Shown: positions 18,660 to 27,845, numbered from the stretch's first letter. The stretch: DNA of 51,548 bases from Phycisphaerae bacterium (GCA_018052735.1 JAGPMT010000020.1:1-51548); one strand, 5' to 3'. Numbers and translations: made by a program. Notes: generated by a model not told the origin, from the letters alone.

Positions 18660-20372
18660 TCAGCGGTTTTTGTAGGCCGCCTCGCCGCCGTTGAGATGAT
18701 AAATCAAAGGCAGCGGCCGGTCTTTGCCTTCGATGAAGGCCGGTCGGGCCGCCCACGGCGAGGCGTTCAGCACACCTGTCAAGTCCATCCAGTACTGCAG
18801 CCGGCTGACCGGCAGATTCCATGTCATATGGAAGTGGTTGGCCGGCGCATACTGCTTGTATTCGACCATGCTGGCATAGCGCGGCACCACGAACGTGTGC
18901 GGCCATGTCGGATTGGTCAGATTGCACATAGCCTGCCCCAGCTTGGCTGGAACACTGGTGGTATAGGCCTCATCCCAGATCAGACTGAATTTGTTGTTCA
19001 AGGCGCTGTAGGCCATACGTCCGGCGATGCCTTCGATGCCTGCCGGCGTCATAAATGTGACGGAATTGCCACCGCCGGGGAAGTAGCCTTCATCGGCCAG
19101 AGGCATCGACACCTGCTTCAGAATCTCCTTGACCGATGCGCCGGGCTTGGCGGCCCAGTCAAACGCCGCACTGCCGGAGTTGTCGCCGTCCACAAGGCCC
19201 TTGACAATATAATCGGCCTTGGGATTGACCTTCACGCCCAGCTTGGCGGCTAAGGCCTTGATTTCCCACCCTTCCCAGACCTTGCGGAAGTCCATAAACA
19301 GAGGCGGATTGCCGCCGCTGAGCCACGTCATAAACAGCATGGTCAGCAATCCCTGCACATCGGCCTCCGTTGCGTACGGCAGCGGAGCCTTGGGGCCGTT
19401 GTGGTCAAAGGTGCTGTTAAACAGCGACTCCATTACATCTGCCACCGGCATGGGAATGCCCCGCCGGTCGCTGCCCCATTCCAGCTGGCTCATAAAGCCG
19501 CCGCCGACCGCATTCAGGTCAGCGATAAGGTCGCGGTTTATCAAATACATCGCCAAGCTCTGGTTGAAGCGCTGGCTGTCGGCCTGGCTTTTCAGCTCCA
19601 GCCGCTTGCCGATAGACGCATCAATCCAGCCGCGAAGCTCGCTGAGCTCCTTCTGATTGTAGGCGCCTTTGTTTATCATATCCGCCAGCAGTTTCATATC
19701 CAGACGGGTAATTTCCAGTCCAAACGTATTTCGTGTCGGCAGAATATGCGCCAGCGCCGTCTCCATCCCCATCGAATCATGGCCGAAAACAACCACGCGT
19801 CTGCCTTTCAGCGCCGCTGCCGTTACAGCCGCATAGCACCAGTCAATCAGCGCTTCGGCCGTGGCTTTGGTCATCACCGGATTCATTCCGGTATCCGGCC
19901 AGTTGCCCACATTCAGATGCACCAGCTTGCCGTATTGGCTGATAGCACCTGCCGCCGCATGAGCATAGACCACACCGGGCTTGGGGCCGCTGTTGCCGCA
20001 GGTAATATTCAGCGGCGTATCTTTGGGAAACTGCTGCAAAAGCGAAATAATCGTCAGCTGCGGAAACGACCATGTATCGGGGGCACAGACCAGAATATTC
20101 ACGCCGGCGGTGCGGAACTGCTGGGCGACGATATCGGCTTGGGCCTCGCTGTCGATTAGGACAGTTGAATAGACTACCGGCACCGGCGTTTTATCGGGCA
20201 ATACCACCTGACCGCTGACAGAATCAGCAACCATCCCGATAATATTCTGGGCACGTTTCCGGCTGTCGGCATCGATGCGCGGATCGCAGGGCGCAAAAAC
20301 ACCGATGACTGGGATTCGGGGAGATGCTTTCTTGATTTCGGGTAAACATTCCGCTTTCTGCGCTTTTGCCAT
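18660..20372 (-). CDS. L-fucose isomerase-like aldose-ketose isomerase (FucI family)
   Basis: A 570-residue protein with the FucI fold along its length: VFAPCDPRID near the start, a central GGGFMSQLEW segment, TEADVQGLLTM and FMDFR, and C-terminal NHFHMTW. Glu336 and Asp361 fall where E. coli FucI has its metal-binding Glu337 and Asp361 (from memory), and His513 would match the third ligand. The family isomerises L-fucose or D-arabinose to the 2-ketose using Mn2+. Divergence from FucI leaves the substrate open. Start ATG at 20372 is supported by GGAAAGGA; longer forms run into the upstream gene. Last gene of the six-gene minus-strand unit; no fuculokinase or fuculose-phosphate aldolase gene accompanies it. 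Confidence 0.75.
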   Translation of the reverse strand: MAKAQKAECLPEIKKASPRIPVIGVFAPCDPRIDADSRKRAQNIIGMVADSVSGQVVLPDKTPVPVVYSTVLIDSEAQADIVAQQFRTAGVNILVCAPDTWSFPQLTIISLLQQFPKDTPLNITCGNSGPKPGVVYAHAAAGAISQYGKLVHLNVGNWPDTGMNPVMTKATAEALIDWCYAAVTAAALKGRRVVVFGHDSMGMETALAHILPTRNTFGLEITRLDMKLLADMINKGAYNQKELSELRGWIDASIGKRLELKSQADSQRFNQSLAMYLINRDLIADLNAVGGGFMSQLEWGSDRRGIPMPVADVMESLFNSTFDHNGPKAPLPYATEADVQGLLTMLFMTWLSGGNPPLFMDFRKVWEGWEIKALAAKLGVKVNPKADYIVKGLVDGDNSGSAAFDWAAKPGASVKEILKQVSMPLADEGYFPGGGNSVTFMTPAGIEGIAGRMAYSALNNKFSLIWDEAYTTSVPAKLGQAMCNLTNPTWPHTFVVPRYASMVEYKQYAPANHFHMTWNLPVSRLQYWMDLTGVLNASPWAARPAFIEGKDRPLPLIYHLNGGEAAYKNR

Positions 20373-20425
20373 ACCTGTTTCCTTTCCAAAAATCGGTTTA
20401 TCCTGCACCATTATTATATACCGCA

Positions 20426-22111
20426 TCAGACCTTGCGTCCAACACGAAAAAGCTCCTCTTCGGCGCTTTTGGTCCAAATTCCGTTGTCCAGCTTTCGGGC
20501 AACAGAAGGATAGACCTGCTCAAGCTGCGGCAGCGTGATTAAAGGCATCGCTTCAAGGGCGGGGTAAACGAGGATTTTACCTGCAATGGTGCGGTTTTCA
20601 ACCGCCCGCATCCCTTCAATCGCACCGGCCAAGCCGCTGACAGCGCCGACGGAACTGTTGGTATCCAGCTGCCCTGACAGGACTTTTTGGAGCACAGCCT
20701 TCATATCGGACAAACGCGAGCCGCTGGTTCCAAAAATAAAGCATCGATTGGCAATATAAGTATCCAGATCCACACCCTGCCGGACAGAGGCGGGAATGCC
20801 CGCAAAGACATTGATCAGCGTCCCTTCGGTGCTGTCTCTGATGGCCTGCGCCACCAGCGCTCCTGCCGGCGCCATAATCGCAAAATAACTGAATTTGCCC
20901 TGCGGGGGCTGTTTGTTCGGATTGACCAGCTCGAGATGCACGCTGCGCTGCTGAGCCAGCGGTGCAGACTTATGAGCCAGTTCCTCCAGCCGTTGATCAT
21001 CAAAATCTGTCCCTGTAATCGACAGGTTTTCAATGCCCGAACAAATGAGGCGAATGGTATGCATCTGTCCCATGGGGCCTGCAGCTCCCGCAATCAGCAC
21101 CCGGTCCCCCCGCCGGACTTCCCCAACAGAGGGAATATGCTTGTAGCTTTCGGCTGCATTGGCCCCCGTTGTGCCGATCCACCGGGTCAATCCATAATGT
21201 ATCCGGCCGACGCCGACCGATACATCCTGCCCAATCGGCCGGCCGGCCAGCACAATATTGATAATCCCCCGGGCCGCCAGCTTGTCGTTGAGAATTTCAA
21301 TCGTCGCCGGTGATGAGCCGAAATAGACAATATCATCAAATGCCTCATCAGGCAGCAGCGACACAGCATTGGCACGCGTCAGTTTGACGCCCAGTCCTTT
21401 GAGCAGTTCGTATTGGCTCTCGTCAGCACAGACGGCGGTAATCGCAGCAGGTCTGCCCTGCGGCAAAAAACTTTCCAAGAGCCCTTCAATCTTTCTGCCC
21501 GCTTCGGCAGCAACCAGCAGTTTGCCTGCCGCCAGTACGGCATTTCGCTCTTCCGTGGCATACGAACTTTCCACGCACGCCCACGGCTCCACCAGTGCGA
21601 TAGCAGAAGCACTGAGGTCTTTCTCAACCGGAATCAAAAAACTTTCGCCGGTTTGGGGATCAACAATAATCCGTTCATCCATCAGAACATACTGCTGCAG
21701 CGCCCCTTCAAAGTTATACCCGAATGCCGAGTTGGATTCGGCAGTTTTAAGCCAGCGGTAATCGGTCTGCACCAGAACACGCTGCCCGACCCAATGCCGC
21801 CGGACCTTGCGGCCAACAGCCGCAATCGTACAAAAGGCCTCATGTCCGGGCACTGTGGGCTCTGTGCCGGGGCGGTAGCTGGGGATATCGGTTAGAACAG
21901 CCGGATCGATGCCGGCAATAATCTCGCTCTTGCGGGCGTGTTTGTCAAACTGCTTGAGCAGCTTCAAATCGGAAAAACACAAACCCACGGCCTCCACCCG
22001 AGCCAGAATCTGATAGGGCCCCGGCTTATCGACCGGTTTGGCTGAATTCAGCATCAGCTTGTCAGGCCCGATTAATTGGACTGCCGTCTGTTTTTCGGGA
22101 ATGCCATTCAT
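20426..22111 (-). CDS. Zinc-dependent MDR dehydrogenase, L-sorbose-1-phosphate reductase (SorE)-like
   Basis: A medium-chain dehydrogenase with catalytic zinc ligands visible as Cys45 (VGLCFSDLK) and GHE (89-91), a VEPWACVESSY segment and a Rossmann motif (GDRVLIAGAAGPMG). The four-cysteine structural zinc loop of classical ADH is absent. Pattern of GPMG, VEP..CV and GQRV.VQ resembles SorE, which reduces L-sorbose-1-phosphate to glucitol-6-phosphate, but this protein is much longer (561 residues versus about 410). Start ATG 22111 chosen because homology begins just after it; a TTG at 22201 would overlap the preceding stop. Paired with an SrlD-like SDR, it suggests ketose-polyol-ketose interconversion. 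Confidence 0.7.
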   Translation of the reverse strand: MNGIPEKQTAVQLIGPDKLMLNSAKPVDKPGPYQILARVEAVGLCFSDLKLLKQFDKHARKSEIIAGIDPAVLTDIPSYRPGTEPTVPGHEAFCTIAAVGRKVRRHWVGQRVLVQTDYRWLKTAESNSAFGYNFEGALQQYVLMDERIIVDPQTGESFLIPVEKDLSASAIALVEPWACVESSYATEERNAVLAAGKLLVAAEAGRKIEGLLESFLPQGRPAAITAVCADESQYELLKGLGVKLTRANAVSLLPDEAFDDIVYFGSSPATIEILNDKLAARGIINIVLAGRPIGQDVSVGVGRIHYGLTRWIGTTGANAAESYKHIPSVGEVRRGDRVLIAGAAGPMGQMHTIRLICSGIENLSITGTDFDDQRLEELAHKSAPLAQQRSVHLELVNPNKQPPQGKFSYFAIMAPAGALVAQAIRDSTEGTLINVFAGIPASVRQGVDLDTYIANRCFIFGTSGSRLSDMKAVLQKVLSGQLDTNSSVGAVSGLAGAIEGMRAVENRTIAGKILVYPALEAMPLITLPQLEQVYPSVARKLDNGIWTKSAEEELFRVGRKV

Positions 22112-22197
22112 CTTCTTCCATTCTTTCTTTTTCTGCAGCAGATAGTTCTGCACTTTATATAATGAATCAACACGATTGCTTCCGCCCATCGAGCTTG

Positions 22198-23292
22198 TCA
22201 ATGCAGCATGACCTGCCCGCCGGTAACAGGCAAGGCCTGGCCGGTTTCATACTTCTGCTCTATCAGATAATAGATCGCCGCCATCACATCGGCTGTTGTA
22301 CAGCCCCGCTTCATCGGCACCTTTTCCTCATAGGCCCGACGCACATCGGCGATGGTCTTAGCGCCGGGGATTTTGCCGGCTCGCAGATACTGAACAAACA
22401 GTCCGTTTTCCGGATTGGACCACAGCGGCCCATCAAAGAAATTGCCCGGACAGATAGAATTCACTTTGATGCCGTCCTCCACCAGCTCAAGGGCAAACGA
22501 CTGTGTCAGCCCGATGCCGCCGAATTTGCTGCCGGCATATGCCCCGTTGCGGTTGGAGCCAACCAGCCCCGACTTGGAATTGATTTGAATGATATCGCTG
22601 GTATAATCGGGACAGACCTGATGCTGCACTGCCAGCAGAGGCGATACCACCTGTACACAGTAGAAATAACCCTTGTAATTGACATCGGTTACAAAATCAA
22701 AATCCTTCTTCGGCTGGGTTTTGACGCTGCCGGCCTTCAACACACCGGCATTGGAGATAAACACATCCAATCCGCCCCATGCTGCAACAACTTCGCTGAG
22801 TGCATGTTGGATGGACTCCGGATTGGTCACATCCATAGCCACCGCCATCGCCCGGTCCGGTCCGTAGGCATCGGTCAGCAGGCGGGCTTCTTCTTGGGCT
22901 GCCGGCAGATTAATATCGGCCAATACCACCCGGGCGCCCTGCTGAACCATATGCTGCGAAATCTCCAGTCCGAAGCCCTGCGCTGCTCCTGTCACTACAG
23001 CCGCCAGCCCCGCCGCCCGTCCAGCAGGCGGCACTTCTTCCCAAACAATTTCAAAACAGCCGACACCTTCAATCTGCACGGCTCCGACCGGTCTCGGCTG
23101 GCCGCAAACTGCCGTCCGAAGCTGTTCAATCACAGCGGCTGTATCAGCATCTGGGGCAATTGCAGTCTTTAAGAGCGGGCCGGCTGCCGGGGATTTTGCA
23201 TATCGGACCACCGGACAGCGTCCTTGTCGGCGGAGAAGCATCCGCAGCACCGGTGCTATTATATTTATTTTTTTCGTCATCTCCTGATCCAT
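22198..23292 (-). CDS. SDR dehydrogenase related to sorbitol-6-phosphate 2-dehydrogenase (SrlD/SorD)
   Basis: A short-chain dehydrogenase with cofactor motif TGAAQGFG (101-108), NAG (181-183), and catalytic YxxxK as Y252-K256 preceded by INSKSG. The C-terminal half closely follows E. coli SrlD as I remember it: QINSKSG.VGS, KFGG.GLTQS.AL.L, VP.KRGC..ADV and TGQ...TGGQVM. About 95 N-terminal residues before the Rossmann fold have no match I know. Substrate is likely a (phospho)polyol or its ketose. The ATG at 23292 is used; a TTG at 23301 and an ATG at 23280 are alternatives. It lies 23-32 bp after the PHP gene. Confidence 0.75.
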   Translation of the reverse strand: MDQEMTKKINIIAPVLRMLLRRQGRCPVVRYAKSPAAGPLLKTAIAPDADTAAVIEQLRTAVCGQPRPVGAVQIEGVGCFEIVWEEVPPAGRAAGLAAVVTGAAQGFGLEISQHMVQQGARVVLADINLPAAQEEARLLTDAYGPDRAMAVAMDVTNPESIQHALSEVVAAWGGLDVFISNAGVLKAGSVKTQPKKDFDFVTDVNYKGYFYCVQVVSPLLAVQHQVCPDYTSDIIQINSKSGLVGSNRNGAYAGSKFGGIGLTQSFALELVEDGIKVNSICPGNFFDGPLWSNPENGLFVQYLRAGKIPGAKTIADVRRAYEEKVPMKRGCTTADVMAAIYYLIEQKYETGQALPVTGGQVMLH

Positions 23293-23324
23293 CACTACCA
23301 AAACCTCATATCCAATCTGCTGTC

Positions 23325-24590
23325 TTACCGGAAATACCGGTTCAGAACAGCTATTCCTATTTTTCGAAATGTCTCGATGCGCTGCTGAGGGGATCCCCCC
23401 GCCGTGTCAAAACCTGCCTGGCGATGAGCACTTAAAAACTGATGTGCAGCCAGCACACAGATGCCCTCTTGGAAAATTGCTTTGACCGTTTCGGGAATCG
23501 GCTGGCCATTGACGCAGGCCGGTTCCATCGACAGCAGATCCAGCGTATTATGCTCTGTGCCGGCTACCACGGCAATGCCGGCTTGGCGAATCGCTGTAAC
23601 ATATTCGATTAAAACATCAGGGTGATTTCGAATCGGAATCAATTCAACCATCCTGTAATTTTCGGCCTTGAGCGTTTCAACCAGCGTTTCAACCGGAGTT
23701 TCGTATTCGCACCGCTGTTTAGCTCCGTCTGCCAGAACCGGATAACAGGCTATTCCGCCCAGCTGGGCTATCAGCTCTTTGGCTTCAGCCAGACTGACAA
23801 AGGCCTCCGGCACAAAACAGGACTTGCCGGCCTTCATCAAATGCGAACGGATTTCGTTCTGAATGCCTACGGCATCTTCCGGCTGGGCCTTGGGTGCAGT
23901 CCCAAAAAGGGCGCTCAACACCGTCGTCCGCTGTGCTGCGGGCACCTTCTCAAAAAAACGCTCCTGAAACGCCTGACAGAGATGCCGTTCCTGCAAAACC
24001 ACTGTTTCGGGACGGCACTGATGGCGACGGACAACACGGGCGATAATTGCCTGCTCATCGAGGCCGGTATCCACTCCCTGACGGCTGAATGCCTCTGCCA
24101 GCTTGGCTGTCATCTGCCGCATCCGCAGGGCATCGTTCCTGCGAATAATGCTTAGCAGCTCCGCAGCTCTGTCCGAAAGCTGTTCAAACCGGCTGATGCC
24201 TTTGCCGCAGATATAATATTTGCCGGGATTGCCGGGATCATTGACGCGAATGCCCTTCTTCTGTAGGCCGGTTTCAAGGGCGATAATTTCTGTCCCAAAC
24301 AACGGGAAAATCCCTCTGCGTCGGGCAGCCTGCATAAACTCCTGATAGACAGAAAAATCATAATAATTCCCGACGCCCAAAATCCGCACCTCCTGCTGGG
24401 CTGCAAGGTCAACGGCCTGCTGGACTGTTTCAAATGCCGAAAAATTCGGGGGCAAGTGAATATGGCTGTTGAAGGCAATAGGCCGATTAAGCTGGGGATC
24501 GCTGCCTGCTGCGGCTTTGATTTCATCCGATAAGCCCAGTTCCAGAAAAAAATCCGTTACTCCCATCGGTTCTGACTTGTGCTTATTCAT
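23325..24590 (-). CDS. PHP-domain-like metal-dependent hydrolase of unknown substrate
   Basis: A 421-residue protein with a PHP-type HxH pair (NSHIHLPP, His43 and His45), a following FGTEIIALETG acidic motif and a late GTEHNT segment, all typical metal ligand positions of the polymerase/histidinol phosphatase superfamily. A helical insertion of about 150 residues (about 130-280) separates the early and late motifs. Known PHP enzymes are phosphoesterases, but other chemistries exist. Start ATG 24590 avoids overlap with lpd; an ATG at 24644 would overlap it by 20 nt. Embedded between the dehydrogenase-complex genes and the sugar dehydrogenases, it likely acts on an intermediate of the same pathway. 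Confidence 0.6.
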   Translation of the reverse strand: MNKHKSEPMGVTDFFLELGLSDEIKAAAGSDPQLNRPIAFNSHIHLPPNFSAFETVQQAVDLAAQQEVRILGVGNYYDFSVYQEFMQAARRRGIFPLFGTEIIALETGLQKKGIRVNDPGNPGKYYICGKGISRFEQLSDRAAELLSIIRRNDALRMRQMTAKLAEAFSRQGVDTGLDEQAIIARVVRRHQCRPETVVLQERHLCQAFQERFFEKVPAAQRTTVLSALFGTAPKAQPEDAVGIQNEIRSHLMKAGKSCFVPEAFVSLAEAKELIAQLGGIACYPVLADGAKQRCEYETPVETLVETLKAENYRMVELIPIRNHPDVLIEYVTAIRQAGIAVVAGTEHNTLDLLSMEPACVNGQPIPETVKAIFQEGICVLAAHQFLSAHRQAGFDTAGGSPQQRIETFRKIGIAVLNRYFR

Positions 24591-24624
24591 CTTCACTCTT
24601 GACCAATCATTCTTCTTGGCTTGA

Positions 24625-26055
24625 TTACCGTATCTCGTGAACATCCGCGGCGGCCTGCATCATCTTGCGGGGCGGCAGATGCAGAGCCGACTGAAATGCA
24701 TCGCCGGCAGCTTCCTTGACCGCTTCCGATAATGTCGGATGTGCAAAAATCATTTCCGCCAAATCCGCGGCGCTGCCTTTTTCCATCAGCACAGCCGCAG
24801 CCGCCTCAATGATTTCGGTGGCATTGTGGCCGAGCATATGCACGCCCAGCAGCCGGCCGCTGTCAAAATGGCGAATCACCCGAACAAAACCTGTCTCTTC
24901 ACCAACCGCCATCGCCTTGCCCAGATGGCCAACAGGAAATTCGCCGATGCGAACCGGAATGCCCTGCCGGCGGGCCTGTCGAGTCGTCAGGCCGACAGAG
25001 GCAATTTCAGGAAAGGTATAAACAGCACTTGGAATCGGCAGCGTCAGTTCTTTGCGGTGTCCCAAGGCGTTTTCTACAGCTGTCTCGCCCTGCGCACTGG
25101 CAGCATGAGCCAGCAGGCATCGCCCGTTGGCATCACCGATGCAGTAATAATTCTTTGCCTTCGTCTGCATTCGGTCATCCACACGGACAAAGCCCCTTTC
25201 GGTCTCCAGTCCGACTGTTTCCAATCCCAAATCCTGCACCGCCGGCTTTCGTCCGGCAGCTGTAAGCACCCGATCTGCTTTAATGACCTGACCGCCTGAC
25301 AAGACCGCCTCCACAGAGCCGTCTTTGACAGACAGATTGTCAACCTTGCTGCCTGTATACACAGCAATTCCGCGCCGGATAAAAATATCTTTAAGAGCCG
25401 CCCCCAGCGCTGTCTCCATCTCCGGCAGCAGGGAATCCAGCATTTCCACTATGGCCACCTCGACGCCGTACTCCTGCATCATACAGGCAAACTCGCAGCC
25501 GATAACGCCGCCTCCGACAATCAGCAGCCGTTGGGGTAAATCTTTCCAGTGCAGGGCTTCATCGGATGTACAGACAAGATGCGTATCTGTCGGCCAGCCG
25601 GGAATACGAGCCGGTATCGAGCCCGGCGCCAAAATAACGCTGTCTGCTGTAAAAGAAACCGCTGAACCTTGCTCATCCAGAACAGCAATCCTGCCCGGCC
25701 CGTCAAGAACTGCCCGTCCGCTATGCAGGGTGACTCCAGCGGCCGCGAAAAGCCCCTTAATTCCGCCCCGCAGCTTCATCAGGACTTTGTCTTTCCGCTT
25801 CTGGATAGACGGCCAGTCAAAACTGACCGCCCCGTTTACCCGAATGCCCAATGAATCTGCTTTGCGTATGCGGTGAAGCAGTTCTGCCGAAGCCAGCAGT
25901 GCTTTGGAAGGGATACAGCCGTAATTCAGACAGGTCCCGCCCACATGATGCTTTTCCACAATCGCCGTTTTGGCCCCCATCCGAGCGGCTTTAAGTGCGG
26001 CGATATACCCGCCGGGTCCTGCTCCGATAACGGCTATTTGATAATGCTCAGTCAT
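24625..26055 (-). CDS. lpdA: Dihydrolipoyl dehydrogenase (E3)
   Basis: A 476-residue FAD-dependent disulfide oxidoreductase that reoxidises dihydrolipoamide on E2 with NAD+. FAD site GAGPGGY (11-17), redox disulfide GGTCLNYGC with Cys42 and Cys47, NAD motif GGGVIGCE, FAD motif CIGDANG, and the catalytic HPTLSEAVKEAA with His about 439. All key residues are present. It follows E2 by 23 bp and precedes the PHP gene, so it serves the E1/E2 of this locus. Confidence 0.93.
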   Translation of the reverse strand: MTEHYQIAVIGAGPGGYIAALKAARMGAKTAIVEKHHVGGTCLNYGCIPSKALLASAELLHRIRKADSLGIRVNGAVSFDWPSIQKRKDKVLMKLRGGIKGLFAAAGVTLHSGRAVLDGPGRIAVLDEQGSAVSFTADSVILAPGSIPARIPGWPTDTHLVCTSDEALHWKDLPQRLLIVGGGVIGCEFACMMQEYGVEVAIVEMLDSLLPEMETALGAALKDIFIRRGIAVYTGSKVDNLSVKDGSVEAVLSGGQVIKADRVLTAAGRKPAVQDLGLETVGLETERGFVRVDDRMQTKAKNYYCIGDANGRCLLAHAASAQGETAVENALGHRKELTLPIPSAVYTFPEIASVGLTTRQARRQGIPVRIGEFPVGHLGKAMAVGEETGFVRVIRHFDSGRLLGVHMLGHNATEIIEAAAAVLMEKGSAADLAEMIFAHPTLSEAVKEAAGDAFQSALHLPPRKMMQAAADVHEIR

Positions 26056-26078
26056 AACGTTATCCTTGCCGTGCGATA

Positions 26079-27686
26079 TTAAATCAATTGTTCCGGTTTT
26101 TCCAGGAGCTCTTTGACAGTTTTAAGAAACTCAGCTGCCAAAACCCCATCTATTACACGATGATCCACACTCAGGGTAATCGTCATCAGCCGAGTTGCAC
26201 GGATGGCTCCGTTTTCAACAGCTGTTCCCTCGCGAAGAGCTCCCACAGCCAGAATCGCCGATTCAGGCGGATTTATAATGGCTGCAAATTCCTCCACTCC
26301 AAACATCCCCAAATTGGTGATGGTAAATACGCCTTGTCCAACCCCTATGAGCTTGCCGCTGCGGGCAGCTTCTACGACTTGACGGCTGCTGGATGCCAAT
26401 TGTTCCAAATTCATCCGGTCGGCATTCAGCACAACCGGTACAGTCAGTCCATTTTCCGTTCCTACAGCAATGCCGATATTGACGGCCGGATTTTCAACAA
26501 TCTGCCCATCCCTATATTGGCTCCGAAAAGCCGGATACTGACGGATTGCCCTTGCACACGCGGCAGTTATGAAATCATTGATACTGCACTTGAACTGCTC
26601 CTTTGTCTTGCGATAGACGGCATACAAGCTGCCGGCATCAAGAGTCAATTTGGCATAAAAATGCGGGATATTCTGTTTGGAATACAATAGATTGTTGGCA
26701 ATGGCCTGCCGCATTTTGTCGACCGCATATGTCTGTACTTGAGAAGGAACCGCTTGTACCGCCTGCACATCGGCGGAAAGAATGCGTCCGCCGGGCCCTG
26801 AGCCGGCGGTCAGGCCGGCAAGGTCAATGCCCTTATCCCGTGCCATTTTGCGGGCAGCCGGCGAGGCCTTAACTCGCCCGGTTTCACTGACAGAAGCCGG
26901 CTGTCGGGATGACTCTGTATCTCTGGACTGAGCTGGTGCCGCCATCGTGTCGGCAGACTGTACCGAAGGCACTGAAGCATCCGCTCCTGAGGCAAGAAAA
27001 GCATCAATATCGATCCCTTCCTCTGCCAGATAAGCAACCGGGGTCTTTACCGGCACAACTGTACCCTCAGGAGCAATGATTTTTGCAATTCGGCCAGCAT
27101 CGACCGCTTCAACTTCCATGGCCGCCTTGTCCGTCTCAATCTCCATTATTACCTGACCAACCGCAATTCTATCGCCTTCCTTAACCTTCCACGACAAAAT
27201 CGTGCCTTCCTCCATCGTCTGGCCGGCCTGCGGCATTAAAACAGGAATAATGCCCCCTGAATTGGCGGCAGGCTGGATCGGCTTGGCAGGTGTCATATTT
27301 TCTTCCTTCTTTAATATATTTGGTTGTCTTTTGTCGTCTTTTTGGCTTTCCACCGAAAAGCCCGCAGAAGTTTCGGGCTTTGCATCTTTTGGTTCATCGA
27401 CAGCAGGCAACGGCGGAGTGATTTTTGAAAGAATACTCGAAATGTCTTCTTCTGGACGGCCCACAAGTGCCAAAGCATCTCCCACCTTTACCGGTGTGCC
27501 GGCGGGAGCCATTATTTTCCTCAATGTGCCACTTATGGAACTTTCTAATGCTATGACGGCACTCGAAATCTCAATTTTAGCCAGAATTTCGCCCTTTTTA
27601 ACAAGTTTTCCCTCACTGGCTGTCCAAGCCGCCACTACACCTTCTGATGCAGGAATCCCTTTTGAGGGATATTTTATAACAAACAT
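26079..27686 (-). CDS. pdhC: Dihydrolipoamide acyltransferase (E2) with one degenerate and one intact lipoyl domain
   Basis: A 535-residue E2. Residues 1-78 form a lipoyl-like domain, but the lipoylation site reads EISSA (Ser42) where ETDKA is expected. A linker follows, then an intact lipoyl domain (about 147-223, ETDKA with Lys187). The peripheral-subunit-binding domain (about 273-309, KASPAARKMARDKGIDL) and the catalytic domain with DHRVIDG (His509, Asp513) complete it. It transfers an acyl group from lipoyl to CoA in a pyruvate, branched-chain or acetoin dehydrogenase complex; the acyl specificity is unknown. An internal ATG at 27296 with a good Shine-Dalgarno could make a single-lipoyl form. 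First gene of the minus-strand unit, divergent from the DeoR regulator. Confidence 0.88.
   Translation of the reverse strand: MFVIKYPSKGIPASEGVVAAWTASEGKLVKKGEILAKIEISSAVIALESSISGTLRKIMAPAGTPVKVGDALALVGRPEEDISSILSKITPPLPAVDEPKDAKPETSAGFSVESQKDDKRQPNILKKEENMTPAKPIQPAANSGGIIPVLMPQAGQTMEEGTILSWKVKEGDRIAVGQVIMEIETDKAAMEVEAVDAGRIAKIIAPEGTVVPVKTPVAYLAEEGIDIDAFLASGADASVPSVQSADTMAAPAQSRDTESSRQPASVSETGRVKASPAARKMARDKGIDLAGLTAGSGPGGRILSADVQAVQAVPSQVQTYAVDKMRQAIANNLLYSKQNIPHFYAKLTLDAGSLYAVYRKTKEQFKCSINDFITAACARAIRQYPAFRSQYRDGQIVENPAVNIGIAVGTENGLTVPVVLNADRMNLEQLASSSRQVVEAARSGKLIGVGQGVFTITNLGMFGVEEFAAIINPPESAILAVGALREGTAVENGAIRATRLMTITLSVDHRVIDGVLAAEFLKTVKELLEKPEQLI
27294..27308 (-). promoter_or_regulatory. 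Possible internal ribosome binding site and start inside E2
   Basis: On the minus strand AAGGAAGA (complement of 27301-27308) stands a few bases before an in-frame ATG (27294-27296, Met131). The start falls in the linker exactly between the degenerate and intact lipoyl domains. Initiation here would yield a standard single-lipoyl E2 of 405 residues. Confidence 0.4.
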
Positions 27687-27701
27687 AGGGCTCTCCGTTT
27701 A

Positions 27702-27767
27702 TGCAATATTCATTATAATATTTCAAAAATACACCAAATTATTTCACAAATCAAGCATAATATTGCA
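27702..27767. promoter_or_regulatory. Candidate operator region between divergent E2 and DeoR genes
   Basis: TGCAATATT (27702-27710) and its inverse AATATTGCA (27759-27767) flank 48 bp, and a related ATATTGTTGC lies at 27770-27779. A minus-strand TATAAT (complement of 27712-27717) falls inside, plausibly the E2 -10 box, although no good -35 is visible. Widely spaced inverted half-sites suit DeoR-family looping repression. Assignment is from position and symmetry only. Confidence 0.4.
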
Positions 27768-27775
27768 AAATATTG

Positions 27776-27804
27776 TTGCGTTTTTGTTTTTTATGCTTTA
27801 TTAT
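27776..27804 (+). promoter_or_regulatory. Candidate promoter for the DeoR-E1 genes
   Basis: TTGCGT (27776-27781), 17 bases, then TATTAT (27799-27804). Transcription would start near 27811, about 35 nt before the regulator ATG. It abuts the proposed operator half-sites. Confidence 0.4.
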
Positions 27805-27845
27805 AACAACTTAAGATTTATCAAAAAAATCAAAGCCCGATAATT

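Noticed and set aside
27202-27843. 213-residue plus-strand frame ending just before the DeoR gene
   Set aside because: Most of it is antisense to the E2 lipoyl domains and the rest is AT-rich intergenic sequence containing the proposed promoter.
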